Shown piece by piece: positions 1 to 6,676 of a DNA stretch of 8,147 nt. The notes beneath the pieces are model-generated. The model saw nothing but the letters and a program-made list of their open reading frames with translations, did no database searches and was not told the origin of the DNA. Each line of letters begins with the position of its first letter. Positions within the stretch are counted from its first letter, which is position 1. The stretch is from JBLRWS01 sp047921075 (GTDB lineage Bacteria > Bacteroidota > Rhodothermia > Balneolales > Balneolaceae), in assembly GCA_047921075.1 (NCBI GenBank), contig JBLRWS010000088.1, forward strand, positions 1 to 8,147, read 5' to 3'. Position numbers and translations under genes: made by a program.

Positions 1-28
1 GTCAGCGATACCGAAGGGTCGGTATGAC
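1..28. repeat. Bulged hairpin, 6-bp perfect inner stem
   Basis: Positions 9-14 (TACCGA) and 19-24 (TCGGTA) are exact reverse complements around a 4-base loop. GTCA at 1-4 can pair with TGAC at 25-28, leaving GCGA (5-8) as a bulge. The GTCA...TGAC ends resemble those of dispersed intergenic palindromes in many bacteria. The element touches the window edge, so its full extent is unknown. No T-run follows on the plus side. Confidence 0.5.
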
Positions 29-65
29 ATGAAGGCGCCACTTGCGCTACGTTTAATTCTTCAAC

Positions 66-80
66 GTTCTTCCCAAGAAC
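66..80. repeat. Perfect 6-bp hairpin, 3-base loop
   Basis: GTTCTT at 66-71 and AAGAAC at 75-80 are exact reverse complements around CCC. The stem is short and mostly A/T, so stability is modest. It lies about 80 bases past the stop codon of the DUF883-type gene and could form in that transcript. No oligo-U tract follows. Confidence 0.4.
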
Positions 81-87
81 AAGGAGA

Positions 88-129
88 TCCCGGATCTGCG
101 TTGTCGCGTGCGCTCTGCCTTGTCCGGGA
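88..129. repeat. 7-bp inverted repeat, G+C-rich arms
   Basis: TCCCGGA at 88-94 pairs exactly with TCCGGGA at 123-129. A smaller inner pairing GCG/CGC (98-100 with 111-113) is possible. The form (GATCCCGGAT... then ...GTCCGGGAGGAC) is reminiscent of dispersed intergenic palindromes. It may also act as a transcript-end structure for the minus-strand cluster, but a T-run is missing. Confidence 0.45.
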
Positions 130-159
130 GGACGCTATGGGTGGTTCCACGCCGTGCTG

Positions 160-399
160 CTATTTTTTTCCTAACAGCCAGGTGAAGAACGCACCGGCCA
201 GAATGCCGGCCGCGAAGGCTGTGCCGACGCCGGCTTCGGGGTTTTCGCGCACGTAGCGGCGGGCGTTGCGGTATTCGTGGTTCAGCTCTTTTACGATGCG
301 GTCGCGCTCTTTGCCCATGCGCGAAATCACCTCATCGTACATGTCTTCTACCTTCTCTTTTTCCTGTTCTATTGCTTGTTTGATCTCTTTCTCGTCCAT
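160..399 (-). CDS. Small membrane-anchored coiled-coil protein, DUF883/ElaB/YqjD type
   Basis: A predicted 79-residue protein. Residues 1 to about 48 are highly charged and heptad-like, probably one long amphipathic helix or coiled coil. The linker YVRENPEAG (49-57) leads into a glycine- and alanine-rich hydrophobic segment (about 57-76) that ends in GKK. The charged helix, the R-E-N-P motif and the C-terminal Gly-rich membrane anchor are the hallmark of the DUF883 family. In E. coli, members YqjD and ElaB sit in the inner membrane and associate with ribosomes in stationary phase; whether this protein does so is inference. The ATG at 399 is chosen because GGAG lies six bases upstream. A TTG at 447 in the same frame would add 16 residues but lacks such a site. 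It follows the second ABC gene by 111 bases, so it may be co-transcribed or have its own promoter. A YtxH-like label is the alternative. Confidence 0.75.
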   Translation of the reverse strand: MDEKEIKQAIEQEKEKVEDMYDEVISRMGKERDRIVKELNHEYRNARRYVRENPEAGVGTAFAAGILAGAFFTWLLGKK

Positions 400-403
400 G
401 GCA

Positions 404-409
404 CTCTCC
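404..409 (-). promoter_or_regulatory. Ribosome-binding site deciding the start of the DUF883-type gene
   Basis: The minus strand reads GGAGAG here, with the GGAG core six bases before the ATG at 399. This favours the 79-residue product over the longer TTG-initiated form. Confidence 0.65.
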
Positions 410-510
410 GCGGTGTGGTTTGTTGGCTCTTCGTTTTGTGTCTGCAACCGATATCGTTTTCTTCAGCTGCGGTCTCTATCCTTAACTAAACCGCCGGGCA
501 AATGATCCCG

Positions 511-2304
511 TTATCGGTGTTCGGGCTGCACAGTCGGCAGATCCTGATCACGGTATTGCAGTTCGTATAATTTACGATAAATTCCATCCTTTCGCCGCAA
601 TAACTGCCGGTGTGAACCCGATTCCCGAATCTCTCCCTTGTGCATCACCAGAATGCGGTCGGCGCCGCGGATGGTCGACAGCCGGTGGGCAATCACAATC
701 GAGGTGCGCCCCTCCATCATCCGATCGCAAGCGCGCGATACAAGCTCTTCGGTTTCGGTATCTACACTGGATGTGGCCTCGTCGAGGATCAAAATATCGG
801 GATCATACACCATCGCCCGTACAAAGCAGATGAGCTGGCGCTGCCCCATCGAGAGTGAGGCGCCCCGTTCGCGCAGCAGATAGTCGTATCCGCCGGGCAG
901 CTTGGAGATAAAGGCGTGCGCTTCCACCTCTTTTGAGGCAGCAATCACCTGTTCGCGGGTAATGTTTTCATTGCCCAGCGTGATGTTATCGAGCACACTG
1001 CCCGAAAAGAGCGCATTGTCTTGCAGCACCAGGCCAAACCGTTTGCGCAACTCACGGATCGGCATCTTGCGGATGTCGACGCCGTCGAGGCAGATCGCCC
1101 CCTCGTTGATATCGTAAAACCGCATCAACAGATTGATGATGGTGGTTTTGCCTGCACCGGTGGCGCCTACAATGGCAAGCAGCTCGCCCGGTTCGGCGGT
1201 AAAGGAGACATTCCGCAGCACCGTCTCTTCGTCTTTGTTGTAGCGGAAGGTGACGTTCTCGAAGGAGATGCGTCCCTCCTCTTTTTCGGGCCGTTCGGGC
1301 TGTTCGGCTTCCACCACCTGGTCTTCGGTGTCGAGCACATCAAAAATGCGCTCCGACGAGGCGAGGGCCGATTGCAGGGTGTTGTACTTCTCGGAGAGTC
1401 CCCGAATGGGGGCAAAAAATTGGCGCACGTACTGGATAAAGGCGAGCAGCACGCCAAAGGTGATGCCGTCCATCAGCGCACGCGCGCCGCCGTACCAGAC
1501 CACCAGCGCCATCGCCAGGCTGGCCAGTACCTCTACCACCGGCCAGAAAATGGAGAAGTAAAAAATGGTATCGATATGGGCTTTGCGGTGGTCGGCGTTG
1601 ATCGCCTCAAACTGCTCCTGCTCTCTCTTTTCGCGGGTAAAGAGCTGCACCACGGCCATCCCGTTGATGTGTTCCTGCACAAAGGAGTTCATCCGGGCGA
1701 TCTGATCGCGCACCTCCAGAAAGGCGACACGTACCTTGTTCTTGAACCAGAAGGTGGAGTAGAAAAGAATGGGCAGCACCAGGATGGAGATGATGGTCAG
1801 CTCCCAGCTCATCATCAGCATAAAACCGAGGATGAAGACTATGCGGAACAGGTCGCCGATCATGTTCACCACGCCGTCGCTCAGCAGCGAACTCAGCGCT
1901 TCGATATCGCTGGTGGTGCGGGTAATGAGCCGGCCGATCGGGTTTTTATCAAAAAACTGGACGTGCAGCGACTGAATTTTTTCGTAGACCCGGTTGCGCA
2001 GGCTAAAGAGTGCGCCCTGGCCAAACCAGCGGGTCAGATAGGTGTTGAGCACCAGGATGATGAACTCGCCGATGAGCGCGATCACCAGAAGCAGTACAAT
2101 CCAGAGCAGGCCCTGAATGTCGCCGATGGCGATGTAATCATCCACAGCCACCTGCGTCAGTTTCGGGCGAACCGTTCCCAGGAAGGCGGCGGCAAGGGTA
2201 AGCACAATGGCGAGCAGAGCCCACCACTTGTACGGTTTAAAAAAGAAATAAAGCCGCCGAATCAGTTCTGAATCGACGGCTTTGGAGGTTTTTTTGGAAT
2301 TCAA
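511..2304 (-). CDS. ABC exporter half-transporter, catalytically complete Walker B (BmrD/MdlB/TM288-like)
   Basis: A predicted 597-residue fusion of a six-helix transmembrane domain (about 1-325) and an ATPase domain (about 345-580), the standard size for a type IV ABC exporter half in the cytoplasmic membrane. Visible motifs: Walker A GATGAGKT (380-387), Q-loop Gln428, signature LSMGQ (484-488), Walker B ILILD (504-508) followed by catalytic Glu509, D-loop SSVD (512-515) and H-loop His540. The signature deviates from LSGGQ at its third position, as in BmrD, TM288 and related subunits whose signature faces the degenerate site. The partner is most likely the ABC half encoded at 5445-3646. Substrate cannot be read from sequence; lipids, drugs or peptides are all known for the family. 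The start is TTG, with no ATG, no other plausible start nearby and no Shine-Dalgarno motif. It begins 12 bases after the ribonuclease Z stop and in the same frame, which suggests translational coupling. Confidence 0.93.
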   Translation of the reverse strand: MNSKKTSKAVDSELIRRLYFFFKPYKWWALLAIVLTLAAAFLGTVRPKLTQVAVDDYIAIGDIQGLLWIVLLLVIALIGEFIILVLNTYLTRWFGQGALFSLRNRVYEKIQSLHVQFFDKNPIGRLITRTTSDIEALSSLLSDGVVNMIGDLFRIVFILGFMLMMSWELTIISILVLPILFYSTFWFKNKVRVAFLEVRDQIARMNSFVQEHINGMAVVQLFTREKREQEQFEAINADHRKAHIDTIFYFSIFWPVVEVLASLAMALVVWYGGARALMDGITFGVLLAFIQYVRQFFAPIRGLSEKYNTLQSALASSERIFDVLDTEDQVVEAEQPERPEKEEGRISFENVTFRYNKDEETVLRNVSFTAEPGELLAIVGATGAGKTTIINLLMRFYDINEGAICLDGVDIRKMPIRELRKRFGLVLQDNALFSGSVLDNITLGNENITREQVIAASKEVEAHAFISKLPGGYDYLLRERGASLSMGQRQLICFVRAMVYDPDILILDEATSSVDTETEELVSRACDRMMEGRTSIVIAHRLSTIRGADRILVMHKGEIRESGSHRQLLRRKDGIYRKLYELQYRDQDLPTVQPEHR

Positions 2305-2316
2305 ATGGAACGTCGG

Positions 2317-3576
2317 TTAAAATCGGTCAAAATCGTCGAACGGTGTTCTTGGAGTAATCGGTTTTGGCTTGCGTTCCGTTCCACTGTCGCGATCGCGGTC
2401 GTAATCGCGGTTCCGGCTGCTGCCGCGGTCGTCGCTTCGCTGCGGGCGTCTGGGGCGTCCGCTGCTTCGGCTGCTGCTGCTGCTACTGCCTCGGCTGCTT
2501 CCCCCCGACCGACGATCATCACCCTGATGTCGCCGTTTCCGGAATTTCTTCTTCTTATCGCCGCGGTCGCTGCTATAGCTGCCTTTTTTCGACTTTCCAT
2601 GCCGTTTTTTGTCGATCTCTTTGATGTAGACCTTTGCCTCCACGATGCCTTTTTCGCTGGAGGGATCGGTAAAGATCGGGCGGAGCTCGGTGGCCAGCCA
2701 GGCGGGGAAGAATTTTTCGCGCGCCTCACGCAGCAGTACAAACGGATTGGTATACCGTGCCGAGAAGTGGCCGATGACCAGCAGTTTGGTTTGCGATTCG
2801 GTGGCTACCCGTGCGGCGTCGGCCGAGGTTGAGTGGCCCGTTTCGGCCGCCTTGTCGGCCAGCGAATTGCTGAACGTCGCTTCGTGGTACAGAATATTGG
2901 TGTTCATCGCCAGCTTTACCGAGTTGGGGCAGTACTTGGTGTCGGTAATGTAGGCGAAGCTGTCGCCGGGGCGCGGATGGCCCACCACGTCGTACGACTT
3001 GACAACACTGCCGTCGTCGAGCGTTACATCCTCACCCGCTTTCAGTGTTTTAAACTGCTCGTCTTCGGTAATGCCAAGCTTTTCAGCTTTTTCGGCGTCT
3101 ACCTTACCGGGCTTGTCTTTTTCCTGAAAGCGGTAGCCTACACAGAAGGTGGTGTGGTTCAGCGGACGAGCCTCTACATAGTACTCATCGGCATCCACCA
3201 CGCGTTCGCCTTCGGTATCTTCCGGAATTTCGTGGTAGGTGATGTCGAAACCGAGATTGAGGTTGGCAAATTGAATATTCCACTCCACAAACTCTTTGAT
3301 CCCTTTCGGGCCTACAATGTTGAGGGTCCGGTCGCGCCGCTGCAACTGCAGGGTGGCAATCAAACCGAGAAGCCCGGCGTAGTGGTCCACATCAAAATGT
3401 GAAATGAAGATATTCTCGATTTTGGAGCGTTTAAGCCCGGCTTGCAGCATCCGCATCTGGGTGTTTTCGCCGCAGTCGAAGAGGTGAACATCCCCTTCGC
3501 GCCACAGGGCTACCGCCGGCAGATGGCGTGTTGCTGTTGGTGTAGCCGACGCTACGCCTAATGGAACAATAATCAT
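2317..3576 (-). CDS. rnz: Ribonuclease Z (tRNA 3' endonuclease), variant metal motif and long basic tail
   Basis: A metallo-beta-lactamase-fold protein of 419 residues. Ribonuclease Z removes the 3' trailer of tRNA precursors in the cytoplasm. Family landmarks: N-terminal PLGVASATPT (5-14), FDCGENTQ (33-40), the metal motif HFDVDH (60-65), His141 followed by GYRF and the DKPGKVD loop (154-160), TDT with Asp212, HEATF (231-235), GHST with His248, and GHFSARY with His270. Spacing matches the B. subtilis enzyme closely. The canonical HxHxDH has Asp62 in place of the second His, so one zinc ligand is altered. The core ends near residue 321, about the usual family length. A further 98 residues are low-complexity, first Lys-rich, then Ser/Arg/Gly and Asp/Arg repeats, ending TPFDDFDRF. 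The tail is probably disordered and could bind RNA. The ATG start has AGGAGA seven bases ahead. The gene lies between two ABC exporter halves, 69 bases after the first. With the altered ligand, activity is likely but not certain. Confidence 0.9.
   Translation of the reverse strand: MIIVPLGVASATPTATRHLPAVALWREGDVHLFDCGENTQMRMLQAGLKRSKIENIFISHFDVDHYAGLLGLIATLQLQRRDRTLNIVGPKGIKEFVEWNIQFANLNLGFDITYHEIPEDTEGERVVDADEYYVEARPLNHTTFCVGYRFQEKDKPGKVDAEKAEKLGITEDEQFKTLKAGEDVTLDDGSVVKSYDVVGHPRPGDSFAYITDTKYCPNSVKLAMNTNILYHEATFSNSLADKAAETGHSTSADAARVATESQTKLLVIGHFSARYTNPFVLLREAREKFFPAWLATELRPIFTDPSSEKGIVEAKVYIKEIDKKRHGKSKKGSYSSDRGDKKKKFRKRRHQGDDRRSGGSSRGSSSSSSRSSGRPRRPQRSDDRGSSRNRDYDRDRDSGTERKPKPITPRTPFDDFDRF
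2320..2613 (-). other. Low-complexity C-terminal tail of ribonuclease Z
   Basis: This part of the gene encodes residues about 322-419. It is built from a Lys/Arg block (KKKKFRKRRH), a serine run with interspersed Arg and Gly, then DR/RD repeats such as DYDRDRD. Typical bacterial ribonuclease Z stops before this point. The DNA shows matching repetitive TCG/AGC serine codons around 2455-2505. Such tails are commonly disordered and nucleic-acid binding; that role here is inference. Confidence 0.75.
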
Positions 3577-3581
3577 GGTGA

Positions 3582-3587
3582 TCTCCT
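3582..3587 (-). promoter_or_regulatory. Ribosome-binding site of rnz
   Basis: The minus strand reads AGGAGA, placed five to seven bases before the ATG at 3576. It is the strongest Shine-Dalgarno match in the window and fixes the rnz start. Both ABC genes lack an equivalent. Confidence 0.75.
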
Positions 3588-3645
3588 GTTGGTTTTTATC
3601 AAGGGCTGCAGCGGTTCAGGCGTGCATAGCCCGCTTAGGTTGAGT

Positions 3646-5445
3646 TTATAATTGAGCGAGTTCCTGTTCTATAAGCTGTTTTTTATACATTCGCGCATAT
3701 TGTCCGTTTTGTTTGACCAACTGGTCGTGAGAACCTGATTCAACAATAGAACCGTTGTGAAGGTAAAAAATTATATCGGCATTTTTAACCGATTGTATCC
3801 GGTGTGAAATCATGAGCACTGTTTTTCCGGAGCGTCCGTTTCGCAGATTTTGAAGAATTTGGTCTTCGGTATTGGCATCCACCGCACTCAAAGAATCGTC
3901 GAATATCAGTATCGACGGGTCTTTTATGAATGCACGAGCAATGGCGGTTCGTTGTTTTTGACCGCCCGACAGTGTGATACCCCGTTCACCTACAAGTGTC
4001 TTAAATTTTTTCTCAAATTCCAAAATGTTACGTAACACGTGCGCATCTTCGGCGGCGCGGGTAATCTCCTTCTCGCCGGCGTTGTCGCTGCCGAATGAAA
4101 TATTGTTGGCGATGGTGGTCGAAAAGAGAAAGGTCTCCTGCGGTACAAACCCCACGGCGGTGCGCAACTGCTTCAGCGGCCACTCTTTCAGCGGGCGTCC
4201 GTCCAGCAATATCTCCCCTTCGGTGGGATCAAACAGACGGGGTATCAGATTTACCAGGGTCGTTTTGCCCGATCCGGTTCGGCCCACAAACGCGGCAAAT
4301 TGGCCCGGTTTAATTTGAAGGTCTACATTGCGGATGGCCCACTCATCGGTACCGGGATAGCGGAAGCCGACCGACCGGAACTCAATGTCTCCTTTTGGAT
4401 CTTCCATGTCGGTGTCGATTTCCTCGCGGTCTTCGATCTGTACCGGTTCATCGAGCAGCTTGCAGACCCGCTCCCACGACGCGAGCGATTTTTGAAAGGT
4501 GTTTACCGTGTAGCCGAGCGAGGCGACCGGCCAGGTGAGATACGCCACGTAGATCACAAATTCCGCAATATTTCCGATGGTGATGGCGCCGTCGATCACC
4601 ATGCGTCCCCCCTGCCAGATCACAATCACAACCGATACACCGATCAGAAGATTGAGCGTGGGGTGAAAGAGAGATTCCACCAGATCCAGCTTCAGCTTTT
4701 TGTTGCGGTAATCGTCGCTTCGCTGTTCAAACCGCTGCTGTTCGTACGCCTCGCGATTGTACGCCTTGATGAGGCGAATGCTGCTAAAGGCCTCCTGCGC
4801 CCGCCCGGCGATATCGGAATATTTTTCCTGAATAATCATCTGGTAGCGGTTGATGAAGCCGCTGACCCAATAGGCAAAGGCCGAGAGAAACGGAAGCGGC
4901 AGCAGCGCCCAGAAAGTGAGCTGCGGATTCACAATCACCATCATGGTGATGATAAACCCGGCCCGCGTAAAGGTGTTGATGGTGTACATCACCACCGGGC
5001 CAAAATATTCGCGCACCCGGTTGATATCCTCCGTGGCGCGTACATAAATGTCGCCCGTGGCGTTTGTTTCGTAGTAGCGCTGCGGCAGCTGAAGCAGTTT
5101 TCCCATTACCCGGTTGCGGATGTCGAACTCGATTTTTCGGGAACCGACAATCAGGGTCTGCCGTGTGGCGAAGAGCAGGATGCCGTAGAGCGCCACTGTA
5201 CCGATCAGCAGGGTCGAGTTCCAGGCCAGAATCACCCCCGCCTCGCTCGAAAAGAGGATCTCCATCAGGCCGGTTCCGGCCAGCGAATAGGTATCTCCGA
5301 GCGCCTCCACCTCATCCATGGTGCGGCGAATGAGTACGGGAATCCAGATCAAAAAGAAATTGGACGCAGAGAGAAAGAGCGCGCCAAGGAGGAAGGCTCC
5401 TTTGTACTTTTTGATGTATTCGTTAAGTCGGCGTAGAGCGTTCAC
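3646..5445 (-). CDS. ABC exporter half-transporter with degenerate Walker B (BmrC/MdlA/TM287-like)
   Basis: A predicted 599-residue half-transporter with an N-terminal transmembrane domain (about 1-325) and a C-terminal ATPase domain (about 350-590). Visible motifs: Walker A GRTGSGKT (388-395), Q-loop Gln436, canonical signature LSGGQ (492-496), Walker B ILIFD (512-516), then Asp517 where the catalytic Glu is expected, D-loop SAVD (520-523) and H-loop His548. Asp in place of the catalytic Glu is the established mark of the degenerate site in heterodimeric exporters such as TM287/288 and BmrC/D. The other half is most likely the product of 2304-511. Together they would form one active and one impaired ATP site. 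The GTG start at 5445 is the only reasonable choice: an in-frame stop lies about 45 bases upstream and no Shine-Dalgarno motif is seen. It begins 53 bases after the renalase-like gene. The last ~380 bases are far more A+T-rich than the rest. The substrate is unknown. Confidence 0.93.
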   Translation of the reverse strand: MNALRRLNEYIKKYKGAFLLGALFLSASNFFLIWIPVLIRRTMDEVEALGDTYSLAGTGLMEILFSSEAGVILAWNSTLLIGTVALYGILLFATRQTLIVGSRKIEFDIRNRVMGKLLQLPQRYYETNATGDIYVRATEDINRVREYFGPVVMYTINTFTRAGFIITMMVIVNPQLTFWALLPLPFLSAFAYWVSGFINRYQMIIQEKYSDIAGRAQEAFSSIRLIKAYNREAYEQQRFEQRSDDYRNKKLKLDLVESLFHPTLNLLIGVSVVIVIWQGGRMVIDGAITIGNIAEFVIYVAYLTWPVASLGYTVNTFQKSLASWERVCKLLDEPVQIEDREEIDTDMEDPKGDIEFRSVGFRYPGTDEWAIRNVDLQIKPGQFAAFVGRTGSGKTTLVNLIPRLFDPTEGEILLDGRPLKEWPLKQLRTAVGFVPQETFLFSTTIANNISFGSDNAGEKEITRAAEDAHVLRNILEFEKKFKTLVGERGITLSGGQKQRTAIARAFIKDPSILIFDDSLSAVDANTEDQILQNLRNGRSGKTVLMISHRIQSVKNADIIFYLHNGSIVESGSHDQLVKQNGQYARMYKKQLIEQELAQL

Positions 5446-5450
5446 AAAGT

Positions 5451-5474
5451 CGTTTCGAACGCCGTTTCGGGCGC
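5451..5474. repeat. Tandem imperfect 12-bp repeat just upstream of the first ABC gene
   Basis: CGTTTCGAACGC (5451-5462) is followed directly by CGTTTCGGGCGC (5463-5474), two mismatches apart. It occupies the untranslated space 6 to 29 bases before the GTG start at 5445. It might be a chance duplication or a binding site; no more can be said. Confidence 0.4.
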
Positions 5475-5498
5475 TGGGTTTTTATTAGCAGACAACGG

Positions 5499-6554
5499 TC
5501 ATGCTGTAACCAAAGGAGCAAATTTTTCATTCCAGGCAGCGGCCAGCTTCAGCCCGGAGTTGTAAGCCGCATCCACCGTATTGCCTTGGTAATAGTCGCC
5601 GATCAGGGCGAGCGGTGCTTCATCGAACTCCAGCTCAAAGAACGGTTTGTCGAGCACTTTCTCGGCCCGGCTGAAACGCCAGCGGTGCAGATCGCTCCAT
5701 TCCGGCTTTGCCGCCCAATCGCCAATTACCTGTTGCAGGCGCGACATCATCGCTTTTTTCACCTCATCGTGCGGTGTGTTGTAGTGGGCGCGGGTGAACG
5801 CGGCGGATGCGTGCACCACCAGGCTGCACTCCTGCGCCCGATCTCCGCTCTTTTTCGACCCTTCGTTCGCAATAAAGTCGAGATCGCTGTTCACACAGGC
5901 AATTCCTTCCCAGTCGGGCTGTTCGCGGTTGCCGTACCCGGCCATCAGAGAGAAGCACGGTGTGTAGTTCACCTCGTCAATCTCACGGATAATTTTGAGG
6001 GTGTTAATTTCATCGACGGTGGTATTCAAAATACCGTACGCCTGCGGTGCGGGAAGCGCCAGAATCACGGCATCGGCTTCAAAAGTACTGCTGTTGGAGA
6101 GGTTGATCATCCACGCCCGTTTCGCCCGGCGGTTGCTGCCGATATGGGTGAGTCCGCCGGCCAGCGTGTTGGTGCGCACATCTACCCATCGGCTCAGGTA
6201 TTTGCCGATGCTGTTCATGCCGTCTACGGCGGTGAACATTGCCTTGCCGAAGGTGTTGGGATTGTGGCGGAGTACCCGGTTGCCGTCGAACAGGCGGATA
6301 TCATCGCCCCAGCGCTGCACCAGCCCCTTGCCGAGCAGGTCGGCTACAAAGGCCTGAAATTCGGGCGATTCAGCGGCAAAAAAGGAGAGGCCGTGATCGA
6401 GCTTTGTGGCCAGCCCATCGCCCGCGTATCGCGTGGCCATGCGTCCGCCAAAGCCGCTGCTTTTTTCCAAAATCGTAACGTCGTGTCCCTGTTCCGAAAG
6501 ATGCCGGCCGGCGGTCAGTCCCGCAATTCCGGCCCCGATAATACCAATAACCAT
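5499..6554 (-). CDS. Renalase-like NAD(P)/FAD-dependent oxidoreductase
   Basis: A predicted 351-residue flavoprotein of the renalase / COG3380 group, within the amine-oxidase superfamily. The N-terminus has a textbook dinucleotide-binding fold: GAGIAG (7-12), then Glu30 at the end of the second strand to bind the FAD ribose, then GGRMATR (36-42). The C-terminal block HRWRFSRA and GDYYQGNTVDAAYNSG (319-334) forms the second FAD contact and is typical of this group. Characterised bacterial renalases oxidise the wrongly reduced 2- and 6-dihydro-NAD(P) isomers back to NAD(P)+; assigning that reaction here is inference from family, and a different amine or carotenoid-like substrate cannot be excluded. 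No signal peptide is seen, so it should be cytoplasmic. The ATG at 6554 places the FAD motif at the very N-terminus as usual; a TTG at 6581 would add nine residues. It follows the AtuA-family gene by 122 bases and precedes the first ABC gene by 53. Confidence 0.83.
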   Translation of the reverse strand: MVIGIIGAGIAGLTAGRHLSEQGHDVTILEKSSGFGGRMATRYAGDGLATKLDHGLSFFAAESPEFQAFVADLLGKGLVQRWGDDIRLFDGNRVLRHNPNTFGKAMFTAVDGMNSIGKYLSRWVDVRTNTLAGGLTHIGSNRRAKRAWMINLSNSSTFEADAVILALPAPQAYGILNTTVDEINTLKIIREIDEVNYTPCFSLMAGYGNREQPDWEGIACVNSDLDFIANEGSKKSGDRAQECSLVVHASAAFTRAHYNTPHDEVKKAMMSRLQQVIGDWAAKPEWSDLHRWRFSRAEKVLDKPFFELEFDEAPLALIGDYYQGNTVDAAYNSGLKLAAAWNEKFAPLVTA

Positions 6555-6592
6555 ACGTCTGTATCCAAATCGTGATTTCAACTTGTAGAGTG

Positions 6593-6609
6593 GCCCGAAC
6601 GCTCCGGGC
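6593..6609. repeat. 5-bp hairpin between the AtuA-family and renalase-like genes
   Basis: GCCCG (6593-6597) pairs exactly with CGGGC (6605-6609) around a seven-base loop, extendable by a G-U pair. It lies in the 122-base gap between the two genes. On the minus strand it is not followed by a T-run, so it is a weak or Rho-assisted terminator candidate at best. Confidence 0.3.
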
Positions 6610-6676
6610 TATGCGAGCCGAAAGGTACTAAATAAAGAGGTTACCTTCCCGTATGCCGCCCATTTTTTTGATGCAG

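Larger units (their letters stand above)
1..159. other. Gene-free 3' flank with several palindromes
   Basis: No credible gene lies here; the only open frame on the plus strand runs antisense into the DUF883-type gene and is compositionally a shadow. The stretch follows the stop codon of the leftmost minus-strand gene. It contains three separate inverted repeats, listed individually. None is followed by a clear T-run in the minus-strand direction, so none can be called an intrinsic terminator with confidence. Palindrome-rich intergenic DNA of this sort is typical of dispersed REP-like elements, but only one copy of each is in view. Confidence 0.6.

Noticed and set aside
1021..2271. A 416-codon open frame on the plus strand
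   Set aside because: It lies wholly antisense to the ABC gene at 2304-511, which has every expected motif. The translation is rich in His, Gln, Gly and Asp with no recognisable domain, as expected for a reverse-frame shadow.
2455..2505. GCT/CTG-rich triplet run as a possible microsatellite or repeat array
   Set aside because: It is explained by serine codons in the low-complexity tail of ribonuclease Z; the units are irregular and in frame.
2305..2832. Alanine-rich plus-strand frame, looking like a membrane protein
   Set aside because: The Ala run is the antisense reading of the serine and arginine codons of the ribonuclease Z tail.
3603..3632. Inverted repeat GGGCT...AGCCC in the gap between the first ABC gene and rnz, as a possible terminator
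   Set aside because: The stem is five base pairs (eight with a bulge), the loop is long and no T-run follows on the minus strand. The tight spacing suggests read-through into rnz.
4300..5436. A 378-codon open frame on the plus strand
   Set aside because: Antisense to the transmembrane part of the ABC gene at 5445-3646; the translation has no domain and is compositionally a shadow.
5586..6575. A 329-codon open frame on the plus strand
   Set aside because: Antisense to the renalase-like gene, which has clear FAD-binding motifs; no motif is seen in the plus-strand product.
6612..6640. Possible Bacteroidota-type promoter (TACCTTTC on the minus strand) before the renalase-like gene
   Set aside because: It matches TAnnTTTG with one mismatch, but no -33 TTTG is found at the expected distance, so the support is too weak to annotate.
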